A DNA stretch of 64,000 nucleotides from an uncultured Desulfovibrio sp. GTDB lineage: Bacteria > Desulfobacterota > Desulfovibrionia > Desulfovibrionales > Desulfovibrionaceae. This document shows positions 48,807 to 58,609 of the stretch, piece after piece. The notes below the pieces were generated by a model, which saw nothing but the letters and a program-made list of their open reading frames with translations, did not search any database and was not told the DNA's origin. The position numbers were made by a program, and so were the translations under genes. Location: assembly GCF_910584445.1 (NCBI RefSeq), contig NZ_CAJUBO010000002.1, positions 19,286-83,285 of the forward strand, written 5' to 3'. Positions within the stretch are counted from its first letter, which is position 1, and each line of letters starts with the position of its first letter.

Positions 48807-50765
48807 ATGCCGGCGAAAAATACGCTTTCGGCCATGCCGTGCGCCCTTATTCTTGTCCTGAGCCTCCTGGGCTGGATTGTTCAGGTCTGGACGCCTCCCG
48901 CGTGGGGGGCGGACGTGGCCGCCACGCTTGATTTTGCCCGGGACGGCGACACGGTGGTCGCCGCCGTGCGCTATCGGGTGCCGGAAGGCTACCACGCCTA
49001 CGCGCACGACGCCGCGGCGACCGGACGCCCGACCAGCCTTGATTTCACGCTGGAGGGGAGGGGCGCCATGCCGGTGCTCTATCCGGCAGGCGCGATCCAG
49101 CGCGATCAGTATGACCCGGAGAGCACCGTCTCGACATATGCGGGGGATGTCACGCTGGTGGCCCTGCTTCCGGAAGATGCCGGAGGGCGCATCTATGCGG
49201 CGGAGTTGAGCATGCTCCTCTGTTCGGCCAGGCACTGCCTGCCGGTGAACCGGAGGCTCTCCGGCACCGTGCCGCCGCTGCTTCCCCCGCTGTCCGGGCG
49301 CGACTGGCGCGAACCGGCGCTGGCGCTTTTGCAGGATGCCGGCATGACGGAGACCTCCCGCGTCCCGGGCGGGGCGGCGGAGGCGATTTCGCTGGAAGAG
49401 GGGAGCGCGCCGCCGCCGCTTCCTGCCGAAGCGCCCCCCGCTGCCGTTCAGGCCGGCGCCGCCCCCGCCCAGCTCCCGCCGGATGGTGCGACGCTGCCGC
49501 CCCCCGAGGATTTCGATCTTCAACTGGAACCGCGCTATACCGACGCGGAGCTGGAGATCTTCGGACTTGGCAAGGCGCTCTTTCTTGGCCTTCTGGCGGG
49601 GCTTATCCTCAATGCCATGCCGTGCGTGCTTCCGGTATTGACCTTCAAGATCAGCGGGCTGCTTCTCATGGGAGGGGGGGCCGCGCAATTGCGGCTTTTC
49701 CGGGAGCACAATCTCTGTTTCGCCGCCGGGATACTGACATTTTTCACTGTTCTGGCCTTTCTGCTTGGCCTGGCGGATCTTATGTGGGGGCAGCTCTATC
49801 AGAATCAGGCAATCCTGCTCGTCATGCTCCTGCTGGTTTTTCTGATGGGCCTTTCCATGCTCGGCGTCTTTTCGCTGCCGAGCTTCGATCTCAAACCCGG
49901 CGCCACTGTCCGTAATCCACGCCTGCAATCCTACCTGACCGGCCTTGTCTCCACGTTTCTCGCCACACCATGCAGCGGGCCGCTGCTGGGCGGCGTGCTG
50001 GGCTGGGCCTTCACCCAGCCGCTCTATGTCCTTGTTGTGGTGTTCTGGTCCGTGGGGCTGGGCATGGCGCTGCCGTATCTTCTCTTCAGCATCTGGCCCG
50101 CCATGGCGCGCGTCCTGCCGCGCCCCGGTCCCTGGATGCATGTTTTCGAGCACCTGCTGGGTTTTCTGCTGCTTGGCACCGCGCTTTACCTGCTCTCCAT
50201 CCTTCCCGTGGAAAAGCACATGCAGGTCCTGAGCGTTCTGCTTGTGGTCGCCTTGTGTGCATGGCTGTGGGGCCGTTTCTGTTCGCTTTCGGCGCCGCCC
50301 TTGCGCCGCCGTGTCCTGGGCGCGGCAGGGTTCGTCCTTTTGTGCTTTGCCGTCGTCTGGGTGCTGCGCCCCGTGACGCCGTTGCCGCAATGGCGTGACT
50401 TCGCGCCGGAGCATTTCACCGCCAGCCTTGGGAAAAAGCCGCTTCTGCTTGAATTTACCGCTGACTGGTGCCCAAACTGCAAGTTTCTTGAGGCCACGGT
50501 CCTTACGGGCGAGCATTTGCGCGACTGGAAGGCGCGGTATGGAATGGAGCTTATCCGCGTGGATCTGACCCGTCCCAACGCCTATGCGGTGCGCCTGCTG
50601 GAAATGCTGGGCAGCAAGAGCATTCCGCTCACGGCGCTTTTCCCCGCCGGAGATCTCGCGGGTCAACCCCTGGTGCTGCGAGACATCTATGGAGTGGAAG
50701 ACCTGGAGCGGGCGCTTGAGCGGGCATTCTCCGGACGTGCTCTTCCCGCGGAGGGGGCACCGTAA
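48807..50765 (+). CDS. Protein-disulfide reductase, DsbD family
   Basis: 652 residues if started at 48807; an ATG at 48774 is an alternative and neither has a strong ribosome site. Order of domains: signal region ALILVLSLLGWIVQVWTPPA, a periplasmic N-terminal domain with CSARHC, a Pro/Ala linker, eight-span core with LNAMPCVLPVLTFKISGLL and FLATPCSGPLLGGVLG (the paired membrane cysteines), and a C-terminal thioredoxin-like domain with ADWCPNCKFLE. It passes electrons from cytoplasmic thioredoxin to periplasmic partners, for example for cytochrome c maturation. All three redox pairs are present, so it is likely active. Confidence 0.9.
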   Translation: MPAKNTLSAMPCALILVLSLLGWIVQVWTPPAWGADVAATLDFARDGDTVVAAVRYRVPEGYHAYAHDAAATGRPTSLDFTLEGRGAMPVLYPAGAIQRDQYDPESTVSTYAGDVTLVALLPEDAGGRIYAAELSMLLCSARHCLPVNRRLSGTVPPLLPPLSGRDWREPALALLQDAGMTETSRVPGGAAEAISLEEGSAPPPLPAEAPPAAVQAGAAPAQLPPDGATLPPPEDFDLQLEPRYTDAELEIFGLGKALFLGLLAGLILNAMPCVLPVLTFKISGLLLMGGGAAQLRLFREHNLCFAAGILTFFTVLAFLLGLADLMWGQLYQNQAILLVMLLLVFLMGLSMLGVFSLPSFDLKPGATVRNPRLQSYLTGLVSTFLATPCSGPLLGGVLGWAFTQPLYVLVVVFWSVGLGMALPYLLFSIWPAMARVLPRPGPWMHVFEHLLGFLLLGTALYLLSILPVEKHMQVLSVLLVVALCAWLWGRFCSLSAPPLRRRVLGAAGFVLLCFAVVWVLRPVTPLPQWRDFAPEHFTASLGKKPLLLEFTADWCPNCKFLEATVLTGEHLRDWKARYGMELIRVDLTRPNAYAVRLLEMLGSKSIPLTALFPAGDLAGQPLVLRDIYGVEDLERALERAFSGRALPAEGAP

Positions 50766-50920
50766 GACTGTTTTTTCTCCATGCCCTAGTGAACTTTACG
50801 CTCTGGACGATAAGGCATAGTGTGACCACGCGTATGCGGCACAATGGGGCGAAGTTTGTCGCCCGTGCCGACCGCCTTTTGCGGGTGTTTGTGGAACGCC
50901 AGTGAGACGAGGGAGCGGAT

Positions 50921-51397
50921 ATGGATCCAAGTCTGAAAAAGCAGGATGATGAACTCCTGCAACTGGTGACGTTCAGCATCGGCGAAGAGGAATTCGGGGT
51001 GAATATCCTCAAGGTGCAGGAGATCATCCGCACCATGGAGATCACCAAGGTTCCCCGTGCGCCGGAGTTTGTGGAAGGCGTCATCAACTTGCGGGGCAAG
51101 GTGATCCCGATCATCGACCTGCGCCGCCGGTTCGGTCTTGCGCCCAAGGCACATGACAAGAACACGCGCATCATCGTGATCGAGATCAATAACGTCATTG
51201 TGGGCTTTGTGGTGGATGCCGTTTCGGAGGTGCTCCGCATTCCCGCCAGCACGGTGGAACCGCCGCCGCCAGTCGTGGCCGGCGTCGAATCCGACTATAT
51301 CAGCGGCGTGGGCCAGCTTCAGGACCGGCTGCTGATCATGCTGGACCTCGACAAGCTGCTCTCCAGCGAAGACATGGAAATGCTGAGCGCCATGTAG
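50921..51397 (+). CDS. cheW: Chemotaxis coupling protein CheW
   Basis: 158 residues. LQLVTFSIGEEEFGVNILKV, EIIRTMEITKVPRAPEFVEG, VINLRGKVIPIIDLRRRFGL, RIIVIEINNVIVGFVVDAV and GVGQLQDRLLIMLDLDKLL are the classic CheW beta-barrel signatures. It links chemoreceptors to the CheA kinase. No cheA or receptor gene is in the window; the following gene encodes a receiver-like/TPR protein. Confidence 0.96.
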   Translation: MDPSLKKQDDELLQLVTFSIGEEEFGVNILKVQEIIRTMEITKVPRAPEFVEGVINLRGKVIPIIDLRRRFGLAPKAHDKNTRIIVIEINNVIVGFVVDAVSEVLRIPASTVEPPPPVVAGVESDYISGVGQLQDRLLIMLDLDKLLSSEDMEMLSAM

Positions 51398-51706
51398 GCA
51401 TTTGCCGCACGGGACGCATCGCGTCTTCCGGTGTCCGGAGCCACCCGCCGGCGGGTGGCTCCGGGCACCGAAGCGGAAGCGCCACTGGAGAAGCCGCGCC
51501 GGTTTTGGAGCCAGGGGCCGGGATCTGTCCTCTCCGGCAGGGGGCGTGCGGCTTTCCGGCATGCAGGCGTGGCGGCGGTATCCCCGTCCGCGCGGCTCGT
51601 GGCGCGCTTGCGGAGGCGGCCCGGGCGGGCTATGTTCCTCATGCCATAAGGGCGGCGAACGCCGTGCTTTCGGCCATCCTGTTCCGTGCGGAGGTTCAAA
51701 GCACGC
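51398..51706. other. Gene-free spacer with a long GC hairpin
   Basis: Contains GTGTCCGGAGCCACCCGCC-GGCGGGTGGCTCCGGGCAC (about 51431-51469), an almost perfect 19-bp stem with no loop spacing and no T tract, probably the cheW transcript end. Otherwise nothing recognised. Confidence 0.55.
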
Positions 51707-53176
51707 ATGCCCCCCCCTCTCAATCTGCCCGGTGTGCTCCTGCTGTGCGAAAGTGAACCGCTTGGCGCGCTGGACAAGCGCGCCATCCGGGAGGCGGGCG
51801 CGGCCGAGGTGCGGGTGATGACCTCCGGAGTGGCCGCGGCGCGCATGCTGGCGGGCCTTGCTCCGGCGAAGCCCGGTTTTTCTCCTGAAATCATCGTCTG
51901 CACGCAGAAACTGGCGGACATGGACGGCGAACAGTTTTGCGCCATCCTGCGCCTGCATCCGCGCCTGCTGGCAATGCCCATCCTGCTTGTCCTTCCCAAC
52001 GACAGTGAGGCGGAACAGCTCAAGACCCTTGGCAGCGGCGCGAGCGCGTTGCTGGGGCGCCCCTACTCCGTCCCCGTGCTTCAGGAAAAACTCGCCGCGC
52101 TCGCCGCGGAACGCCCGCGTCTTGAGCAGCTTCGCCTTGCCGCGCAGCATGCGGATACGAGCGCTTTTGACGCCGCTCTCGCCACATACGGCATTTTGCT
52201 CCGGCCCGAGCGCCAGCCGGAGGATTATTTTCGTGTGGGCATGCGCTGCCTGGAGGAAAATCGCTGGAACCACGCCATCAGCGCGTTTCAGCGCGCCCTG
52301 CGGAGCGCGCAGATCAAGGGAGAAGCCGAGCTTGGCATGGCCGCCGCCTGGAAAGGCAAGGGCGACATGCCCCGCTTCCGCGCGTGGCTTGCGCGCGCGG
52401 CGGAGACCTTCGTGCGGGCACGCCGCTGGCATCGCGCGCGTACCGCCTATGTGCGGTTATTGCAGGATGACCCTTCCGCCAAAAGTCCCTTCATTGCCGA
52501 GGCGCATCGCCTCATCCGCGAAAAAGCCTATGAGGAGGCGGCCGAGGCCCTGGCCCAGAGCCTGGAAGTGACCCCCCGGGCGCAGGACAAGTTTGCGCGG
52601 ATATGCCTCACGGCCCAGAGTCCGGAAGCCATGCTGGCGGCGCTGGAGGCCGGCCTTGGAAAGACCATGGGCGATGCGGCCGGGGACGCCCTGAGCAGGG
52701 ATATCCGGGAAAGCCTTAATGCCTTTGCCCGCGAGCGGGAAGAGCGCCAGCGCCAGGTTGCAGCGGAGCGGCAATGGCAGTTGAGCAGGACAATGGCGGC
52801 GCAGCGCACGGCGTCCGAGGCAAGCGCGCCTGACGAAACTGCGGAGGACGCCGCCGGCGTGCCGCTGCCCACCGATGCCGATGTGGGCGCGTCGAACATG
52901 CGCGGCTCCATGCCACAAGAGCGTTCTCCGGCGGAAGATGGCGCCGTCGTCCCGCCCGCGCCCGTTGCTGCCGAGCGGGGCCTGCCAGGCGGGGGCGCCT
53001 CACTGCCCGGGACTGGCGAAAGCGAAGCCGCCCCCCCGCCCGCGCCTGCACAGCCGGCCCTTCAACCGTTGACCGAGGCCGAAGCCACGAGCGGGCTTTT
53101 TGCGCGACGCCCGAAAATCAATGAACTGTTTTCCGTCATCAAGCTCACCTGGAAGCTCATGCGGCGCACGCGGTAG
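51707..53176 (+). CDS. Pseudo-receiver domain fused to TPR-like helical repeats
   Basis: 489 residues from the ATG at 51707 (a GTG 7 codons earlier is possible). Residues 5-120 have the CheY fold: GVLLLCESEPLGALDKRAI, EIIVCTQKLADMDGEQFCAI, ILLVLPNDSEAEQLKTLGSG and LLGRPYSVPVLQEKL. The phospho-acceptor Asp is replaced (IIVC, no LLD) and the conserved KP Lys is R (GRPY), so phosphorylation is not expected. Residues about 140-300 are helical TPR-like repeats (YFRVGMRCLEENRWNHAISA), then a long disordered Ala/Pro segment and a short C-terminal helix (INELFSVIKLTWKLMRR). Position after cheW suggests a scaffold in a chemosensory pathway. Confidence 0.65.
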   Translation: MPPPLNLPGVLLLCESEPLGALDKRAIREAGAAEVRVMTSGVAAARMLAGLAPAKPGFSPEIIVCTQKLADMDGEQFCAILRLHPRLLAMPILLVLPNDSEAEQLKTLGSGASALLGRPYSVPVLQEKLAALAAERPRLEQLRLAAQHADTSAFDAALATYGILLRPERQPEDYFRVGMRCLEENRWNHAISAFQRALRSAQIKGEAELGMAAAWKGKGDMPRFRAWLARAAETFVRARRWHRARTAYVRLLQDDPSAKSPFIAEAHRLIREKAYEEAAEALAQSLEVTPRAQDKFARICLTAQSPEAMLAALEAGLGKTMGDAAGDALSRDIRESLNAFAREREERQRQVAAERQWQLSRTMAAQRTASEASAPDETAEDAAGVPLPTDADVGASNMRGSMPQERSPAEDGAVVPPAPVAAERGLPGGGASLPGTGESEAAPPPAPAQPALQPLTEAEATSGLFARRPKINELFSVIKLTWKLMRRTR

Positions 53177-53628
53177 TCTCCTGCGTGGCAGGGGGTGCGG
53201 GTGCCCTGGCGCCGGGCCTGCCGCTCCCCAGCCGGCGGCGGAGTGGCGCCTGGCGATGTCCGCAAAAAGAACCTTTGGCCTGATGGAACATGACAGCGTG
53301 TTCCTCGCGGACGCGTCCCTTCCTTGCTCACGGTTGTGCTTTGCGGGCAGTGCTGGCACAATGGCAAAAGAAGCTCCCTCCGCCCGGCGGGGGACCTGAT
53401 CGGGTCCGGGATTCCGGCGCCCGGTAACGATTTTTGCGCCTGTTTGCAAAATAGTGGTATTTCTGTCAGAAAGTCTGGACCAAAGACTGAAAGATTCCAT
53501 TTCGTCTTCTTGTATGCCTGTCTCCGTCATACCGCAACGCGGCCATCCGTTTCAGGAGCGGATGTGCGTCGTGTGCTGGAATCCGCACGGTATCGGTGGA
53601 TGAGGAACAACAACCTTTTACCCGGATC
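53177..53628. other. Leader of the FadR-type regulator
   Basis: About 450 bases with no recognisable gene. Includes a perfect inverted repeat AGTCT-N7-AGACT at 53472-53488 that could be an autoregulatory operator of the FadR-type regulator. Confidence 0.45.
53472..53488. promoter_or_regulatory. Candidate operator upstream of the FadR-type regulator
   Basis: AGTCT-GGACCAA-AGACT, a perfect 5-bp dyad around 7 nt, about 140 nt before the regulator start. GntR-family regulators bind short dyads of this size. Confidence 0.35.
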
Positions 53629-54402
53629 ATGCAGCCTATGGATGCCCTCAACCTGCACACCTGGCGTGAACCCGCGAAACGGCGCAAGGTTCCGCAAGAG
53701 ATAGCCTACCACATCAGGAAACAGATTTTAAGCGGCAGCCTCCCCCGCGGCAGCAAACTGCCGTCCGAGCAGATCCTGACCTCCACGCTCTGCGTCAGTC
53801 GCCAAACCCTGCGCGAAGGTCTGCGTATCCTTGAGGCGCAGGGACTGCTGCTCATCAAGTCAGGGCAGAACGGCGGCGCGTTTGTGGCTGAAGCGCAGGA
53901 AGAAACGGCATGTATCGGTCTGGTGAATTTTTTGCACAATAAGCAATTGACGGTGGCGCATCTGACTGAAGTCCGTAAAGTTGTGGAACCTTATCTCGTC
54001 AGACAGGCCGCCAGAAAGATCAGCGACGCCGATATCGCGGCTCTGGAAGCATTGCAGGAGAAAGCATTCCAGGAAATCCGCGAAAATGATTTTAATCGGG
54101 TGCGGGCCGTGGAGATCAGCTTTCACGGGCAGATTGCGACCATTGCCGGAAATCCGGTGCTTTCCTTTATCAACGCGTTCATCAGCCATCTGCTGGTAGG
54201 CATGAAGCAACGTCTTAAGCCGAGCGAGGCTTTTTCGCTCTCGGTCGCCAAAGCGCATGACAATATTCTGCTCGCCCTGAAACAGCGTGACGAGAATGCG
54301 GCTGCCGAAGCCATGGTCCAGGATATTGAGATGGTCATGGGCACCCTGACGGCACTTGCCGAGGATCAGGGGCTTCTGAACTGGAAGCTGATAGCCGGAT
54401 AG
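53629..54402 (+). CDS. FadR-subfamily GntR transcriptional regulator
   Basis: 257 residues from the ATG at 53629; a GTG at 53596 would add 11. The N-terminal winged helix (RKVPQEIAYHIRKQILSG, LPSEQILTSTLCVSRQTLRE, LRILEAQGLLLIKSGQNGG) is followed by an FCD ligand-binding domain (LTEVRKVVEPYLVRQAARKI, FNRVRAVEISFHGQIATIAG and AKAHDNILLALKQRDENAAA with the metal-ligand His residues). FCD proteins sense small organic acids. It is convergent with the aldehyde dehydrogenase gene and is the natural candidate regulator of the glycyl radical enzyme cluster. Confidence 0.88.
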   Translation: MQPMDALNLHTWREPAKRRKVPQEIAYHIRKQILSGSLPRGSKLPSEQILTSTLCVSRQTLREGLRILEAQGLLLIKSGQNGGAFVAEAQEETACIGLVNFLHNKQLTVAHLTEVRKVVEPYLVRQAARKISDADIAALEALQEKAFQEIRENDFNRVRAVEISFHGQIATIAGNPVLSFINAFISHLLVGMKQRLKPSEAFSLSVAKAHDNILLALKQRDENAAAEAMVQDIEMVMGTLTALAEDQGLLNWKLIAG

Positions 54403-54417
54403 TGGGGGGGCGGAGCG

Positions 54418-54451
54418 GGTGGGCCGTCCGCATGATCGCCGACGGCCCACC
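54418..54451. terminator. Shared hairpin between convergent genes
   Basis: GGTGGGCCGTC (54418-54428) pairs exactly with GACGGCCCACC (54441-54451); no T tract, likely a bidirectional transcript end. Confidence 0.55.
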
Positions 54452-54461
54452 GAAACATGAC

Positions 54462-56045
54462 TCATGAACGGGAGGGCAGACCGGGCAGCATGCCGTCCCA
54501 GGTATCGACAGCCCCGGTGTCGTCTTCCCGGAACCAGGTGCTGGTCACGTTCTTGCTTTCCGTATAAAAACGGACGCCGTCCGAACCCATGACGTGGAGG
54601 TCGCCGAAGAAGCTCTGCTTGTGCCCCGTAAAGCCGAAGCAGCAGACCGGCACCGGGATGCCGACATTGATGCCCACCATGCCGCCGTGGGTGCGCCGGG
54701 CGAATTCCCGGGCGTAGTAGCCGCTTTCCGTATAAATGACGGAACCATTGGCGAAGGCGTTGGCGTTCATGGCGCGCAAGCCTTCCTCAAAGCTGTGGAC
54801 GCGCTTGACGCAGAGGACAGGCCCGAAGATTTCCCGATCGCCGACGCTCATGTCGCTGGAAACATGGTCCAGAATGGTGGGGCCGACGAAAAAACCGCCT
54901 TCATGGCCGGGCACACGCGCGTCACGGCCGTCAAGCGCCAGGGTGGCCCCCTCGTCAAGCCCCTTCTCGATCCACCGGAGGACGCTTTCGCGGTGTCTGG
55001 CCGTCACCAGCGGGCCAAGCCTGGTTTCCTTCTCCCATGCCGGGCCAAGCCTGAGCGCGGCAGCCTTTTCTTTCAGCAACGCCACGAGCGCATCGGCGAT
55101 GCGTTCCTCCACCACGATGACGGGCAACGCCATGCAACGTTCACCGGCGCACCCGCAGAACGCATTGATGATTCCCGATGCTGTCCGTTCCGGACGGCAA
55201 TCGGCCAGGACAAGCGCGTGGTTTTTGGCTTCGCCGAGTGCCTGGACACGTTTGCCCGCCGCCGCGGCTTCCGCGTAAACCTGTTGGCCCACGGAGCTTG
55301 ACCCCACAAAGCTGACGCCGACTATGCGCGGATGCCGGATCAGGAAATTGACATCCTTCGCATCGCAGGTGACGACATTGAGGACGCCGTCCGGCAGCCC
55401 GGCTTCCTGCCAGAGTTCTGTCATGCGAAGCGCCGACTGCGGTGCCGAACTTGCCGCCTTGAGCACAAACGTGTTTCCTGCCGCCACGCACAGGGGGATC
55501 ATCCAGCCGTGCGGGATCATGGTGGGGAAGTTCCAGGGCACCAGGCCCAGAAAAACCCCCATGGGTTCGCGGTAGAGGACCGTATCGTACCCTACCGAAA
55601 CGTTCATGAGGCTCTCGCCCTTCATCAGCTGGGGCATCCCGCAGGCGAATTCGATGACTTCCCGGGCCTTGAGGATATCGCCTTGCGATTCGTTCCATGT
55701 CTTGCCCTGTTCAATGCAGAGCAGCCGCACCAGTTCGTCCAGGTGGGCGTCGATGAGGGCTTTCATGCGGAAAAGCACCTGGACCCGTTTATGGACCGGA
55801 GTTTGCGACCATGCGGGGTAGGCGCGCGCGGCCGCTTCAACTGCGGCATCAAGTTCTTCCCTGGGCGATGCGGGAACCATGGCGATCACTTCGCCGGTTG
55901 ATGGATCAAACGCATCACGCCAGACAGTTGCTGACGAAGGCCGCCATGCGCCATCAATAAAATTATGCAGCTTGCGTACTTCTCCCAATCCTGCCTGGTC
56001 ACCTGGCCGCAAGACATGATAGAAGGTTTTTACCGCCTCTTGCAT
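54462..56045 (-). CDS. CoA-acylating aldehyde dehydrogenase, methylmalonate-semialdehyde dehydrogenase type
   Basis: 527 residues from the ATG at 56045 with GGAGGAGAG upstream. ALDH features: LGLVPWNFPTMIPHGWMIPL, VSFVGSSSVGQQVYAEAAA, and the catalytic Cys304 in CGCAGERCMALPVIVVEE. The C-terminus GGMVGINVGIPVPVCCFGFT then SFFGDLHVMGSDGVRFYTES is diagnostic of the MmsA/IolA family, which oxidises aldehydes to acyl-CoA with NAD+ and CoA instead of to free acids. An N-terminal extension of about 30 residues precedes the family's usual start. It directly follows the glycyl radical enzyme gene (55-nt gap), so its aldehyde is probably the product of that enzyme. Confidence 0.9.
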   Translation of the reverse strand: MQEAVKTFYHVLRPGDQAGLGEVRKLHNFIDGAWRPSSATVWRDAFDPSTGEVIAMVPASPREELDAAVEAAARAYPAWSQTPVHKRVQVLFRMKALIDAHLDELVRLLCIEQGKTWNESQGDILKAREVIEFACGMPQLMKGESLMNVSVGYDTVLYREPMGVFLGLVPWNFPTMIPHGWMIPLCVAAGNTFVLKAASSAPQSALRMTELWQEAGLPDGVLNVVTCDAKDVNFLIRHPRIVGVSFVGSSSVGQQVYAEAAAAGKRVQALGEAKNHALVLADCRPERTASGIINAFCGCAGERCMALPVIVVEERIADALVALLKEKAAALRLGPAWEKETRLGPLVTARHRESVLRWIEKGLDEGATLALDGRDARVPGHEGGFFVGPTILDHVSSDMSVGDREIFGPVLCVKRVHSFEEGLRAMNANAFANGSVIYTESGYYAREFARRTHGGMVGINVGIPVPVCCFGFTGHKQSFFGDLHVMGSDGVRFYTESKNVTSTWFREDDTGAVDTWDGMLPGLPSRS

Positions 56046-56100
56046 TACTCTCCTCCTTTCAGATTCTATAGTATTTGTTCTTTGGCTTGAAGTACGCAGA

Positions 56101-58599
56101 TTACACGGTTTCGTGCTCAGTGCGCGCTATTATGTCGTCTTGCATGTCTGGTGAAAGGTCAACAAAATAGGCGCTGTATCCGGCAACCCGTACAATGAGG
56201 TTTTTGAATTTTTCAGGTTCTGCTTTGGCGTGCAGCAATGTCTCCCTGTTGATAATATTGAATTGCACATGCCAGAGCTTCAAATCCACAAAGGTACGGA
56301 AAAGTTGCACCAGATTTTCCGTTCCGCGGTCGCCGGCCACTGCCTGGGGAGAAAACTTCATGTTCAGCATACGCGCTGCGCGGCGTATGGAGCCGTAGTT
56401 CTTGCTTGCGGCATTGGAAAGCAAAACCCCTGTCGGCCCGTTGACGTCCGCGCCAGGGGAGGGAGAGGTGCCGTCGGAAAGCGGCGTCCATGCCAGGCGC
56501 CCATTGGGAGACGCCGCAACGACGCGCCCGAACGGCACATGCGCGGTGACCGGCACATAGCGGATATCCACAGGCATTTCCAACGCCGCGGAATGCTTGT
56601 CACAATACTCCATGGCGGCCTTTTCCAATGCCTTTCCCAGGCTGTCGGCGTATTCCTGGTTATTGCCGTAGCGAGGCGAATTTTGCAGCAGCGCGCGCAA
56701 CGCCTCATGGCCTGAAAAATTCTCTCTCAAAGCCGTGACAAGCTCGGTCATCGTAATGCTTTTTTCTTCATAGATGTGCATTTTTATTGCCGAAAGACTG
56801 TCGATGACCGTGCCAAAGCCTATGAAGTCCACAAAACCAAGTTCAAGACCTTCAGGAATGTGTTCAGAATGGAGGTCAAGGCCATGCTTCATGCAAAGCT
56901 TATGGAGGGAAGATCCCATGGGTTGTGCGAAACAATGTTCCCGAAGCTTGTTGATGACATACTGCGATGCAAATGCAATTCGAAGACAATGGTGAATCTG
57001 GGAAATATAGGCATTGAAAAATGCGTTCCAATCCTTCAGAGCTGCGGGATCACCGGTATCCACGCCCAGAAGTTCCTCGCCATATTTGAGCATGCGCCCA
57101 CGATAAAAGACCATCTCCAGAGCGGCAGCCAGATTTATCCGCGCACAACTGGAGGTGAGCGTATCTGTATTGGGCATGCGTACTTCTGTACAACCGGAAG
57201 CCGCGTAATCCAGTGCCTCCTCCATGCGCGCCCCCTTGGCTGTCAGGAGCGGGATGATCTCCTCATCGTTGAGAAGCTTGGGATGACCGGTGCCGAATTT
57301 TACCGTTTCCGCCACATCCCAGAGAAAGGCTTCGGGGCTGCGGCCATGGACGCGGGCGGCCAGGTCGGGGTAGTGCAGCGGCAATTCCCGTTTGGATTGC
57401 AAAATCAGGTGGCTCAGGCGATTGGTGGCATCGCGCCCGTCTCTCGTCTGGCCGCCGATGGTCACGGCCTCCCAGTGGGCATAGCCCTGGGTGAAGGCGT
57501 TCCCTTGCGGCATGATGTACATTTCCACAAACTGGGCCATGCCTGTCCACAGGCATTCCAGCAGCTCGACGGCCCTGTCCTGGGTGATGCGGCCCGCGGC
57601 CAGATCCGCGGCATAATACGGGTAGAGGTACTGGTCCATTCTGCCGTTGGAGATGGTGGTTCCGGTTCGCTGCTCCAGGCGCGAAAAGAGCTGGACGAAC
57701 CATTGGCACTGGAGGGCTTCGTGGAATGTGCGCGCCGGTAATGCCGGTACCCGGCGGCAGATGCGCGCCAGTTCAAGAAGTTCCTGCCTGCGCGTGGCGT
57801 CCGGCTCCTTCTCCGCCATGCTCTCCGCCAGGTCGGCGTGGCGTCCGGCCCAGAGCATGATGGCGTCGCTGACCATGATGATCGCTTCATAAAAAGGCCG
57901 GATGGCATTCATCTGGGCCGGGTCGTCCGGGTCGAGCCGCTCCAGTTTTTCCCGGGCTTCGCGCTGGATGTCCAGAAAACCGCGTTCAATGGCGCACTGG
58001 TAGTCATGCACCCATTGCAGCGATGAGCGGAACGAGGAGGATTCGTTGACGATGTAGCGGGGCTGGATGCCGGCGCTGTCCTGAAACAGAAGGGCACGGA
58101 CCTCGGGCAGGAGCGCCTTGTTGAATCGCTCATGGTAGGTTTTGCCCTGCCAGTAGGGGGCGATCTCCCGCAGGGCGATCTCGCGGTCTTCCTGGCTGAT
58201 ACCGCCCTTCGAGGTCTCGCGCGCGCCAAGATGATCCAGGGCTGTCGCGTAAAAATCCCCTTCGACTTCAGGATACATGATCCCGTAGCGGGGCGATTTG
58301 CCGATCCTTCCCGCCAGCAGCTGGTGCGGGTCGATATGGACGCTGATGTTTTCGGCCACATGCAGAAGCGCCTTTGCCCAGCGCCAGACCAGGGGGCGTC
58401 CCTCAGTGGCGCGCATGGAGCGGGTGAAGTACAGCCCTCGCTGACTGTCCAGCATCGGCTCGACGCCGTCGAATGTTTCTATGATGGCGGCAATGCGGGG
58501 ACGGGATCCCCGGAATGCCTCCGCCGCCAGGGGATCGGTGACGTACGCCTCATGGGGACTGAGGATGCCGGAGACGCAGGAGTCGCAGGCGTTATACAT
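56101..58599 (-). CDS. Glycyl radical enzyme, sulfite-lyase-like (candidate organosulfonate C-S lyase)
   Basis: 832 residues, GAGGAG 7 nt before the ATG. The radical site is RVAGYSAYFVDL with Gly807; the thiyl residue is Cys470 in AASGCTEVR with Glu472 as the paired acid. Arg191 and Gln195 (SFRSSLQW), Trp376 (YAHWEAV) and Arg680 (DIRYVPV) fall at exactly +2 from the residues I recall for Bilophila isethionate sulfite-lyase (R189, Q193, W374, C468, E470, R678, G805), where the Arg/Gln/Trp set holds the sulfonate. This points to the sulfite-lyase branch rather than choline, glycerol or PFL branches. The aldehyde dehydrogenase next door implies an aldehyde product. No activating radical SAM enzyme is encoded in the window. 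Exact substrate is inference. Confidence 0.8.
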   Translation of the reverse strand: MYNACDSCVSGILSPHEAYVTDPLAAEAFRGSRPRIAAIIETFDGVEPMLDSQRGLYFTRSMRATEGRPLVWRWAKALLHVAENISVHIDPHQLLAGRIGKSPRYGIMYPEVEGDFYATALDHLGARETSKGGISQEDREIALREIAPYWQGKTYHERFNKALLPEVRALLFQDSAGIQPRYIVNESSSFRSSLQWVHDYQCAIERGFLDIQREAREKLERLDPDDPAQMNAIRPFYEAIIMVSDAIMLWAGRHADLAESMAEKEPDATRRQELLELARICRRVPALPARTFHEALQCQWFVQLFSRLEQRTGTTISNGRMDQYLYPYYAADLAAGRITQDRAVELLECLWTGMAQFVEMYIMPQGNAFTQGYAHWEAVTIGGQTRDGRDATNRLSHLILQSKRELPLHYPDLAARVHGRSPEAFLWDVAETVKFGTGHPKLLNDEEIIPLLTAKGARMEEALDYAASGCTEVRMPNTDTLTSSCARINLAAALEMVFYRGRMLKYGEELLGVDTGDPAALKDWNAFFNAYISQIHHCLRIAFASQYVINKLREHCFAQPMGSSLHKLCMKHGLDLHSEHIPEGLELGFVDFIGFGTVIDSLSAIKMHIYEEKSITMTELVTALRENFSGHEALRALLQNSPRYGNNQEYADSLGKALEKAAMEYCDKHSAALEMPVDIRYVPVTAHVPFGRVVAASPNGRLAWTPLSDGTSPSPGADVNGPTGVLLSNAASKNYGSIRRAARMLNMKFSPQAVAGDRGTENLVQLFRTFVDLKLWHVQFNIINRETLLHAKAEPEKFKNLIVRVAGYSAYFVDLSPDMQDDIIARTEHETV

Positions 58600-58609
58600 G
58601 GAACACTCC

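Noticed and set aside
56101..58599. Naming the glycyl radical enzyme pyruvate formate-lyase, choline TMA-lyase or glycerol dehydratase
   Set aside because: The Cys-Cys pair of PFL is absent (GCTE instead) and the Arg/Gln/Trp/Arg pocket residues match the sulfite-lyase pattern, not the choline or diol enzymes.
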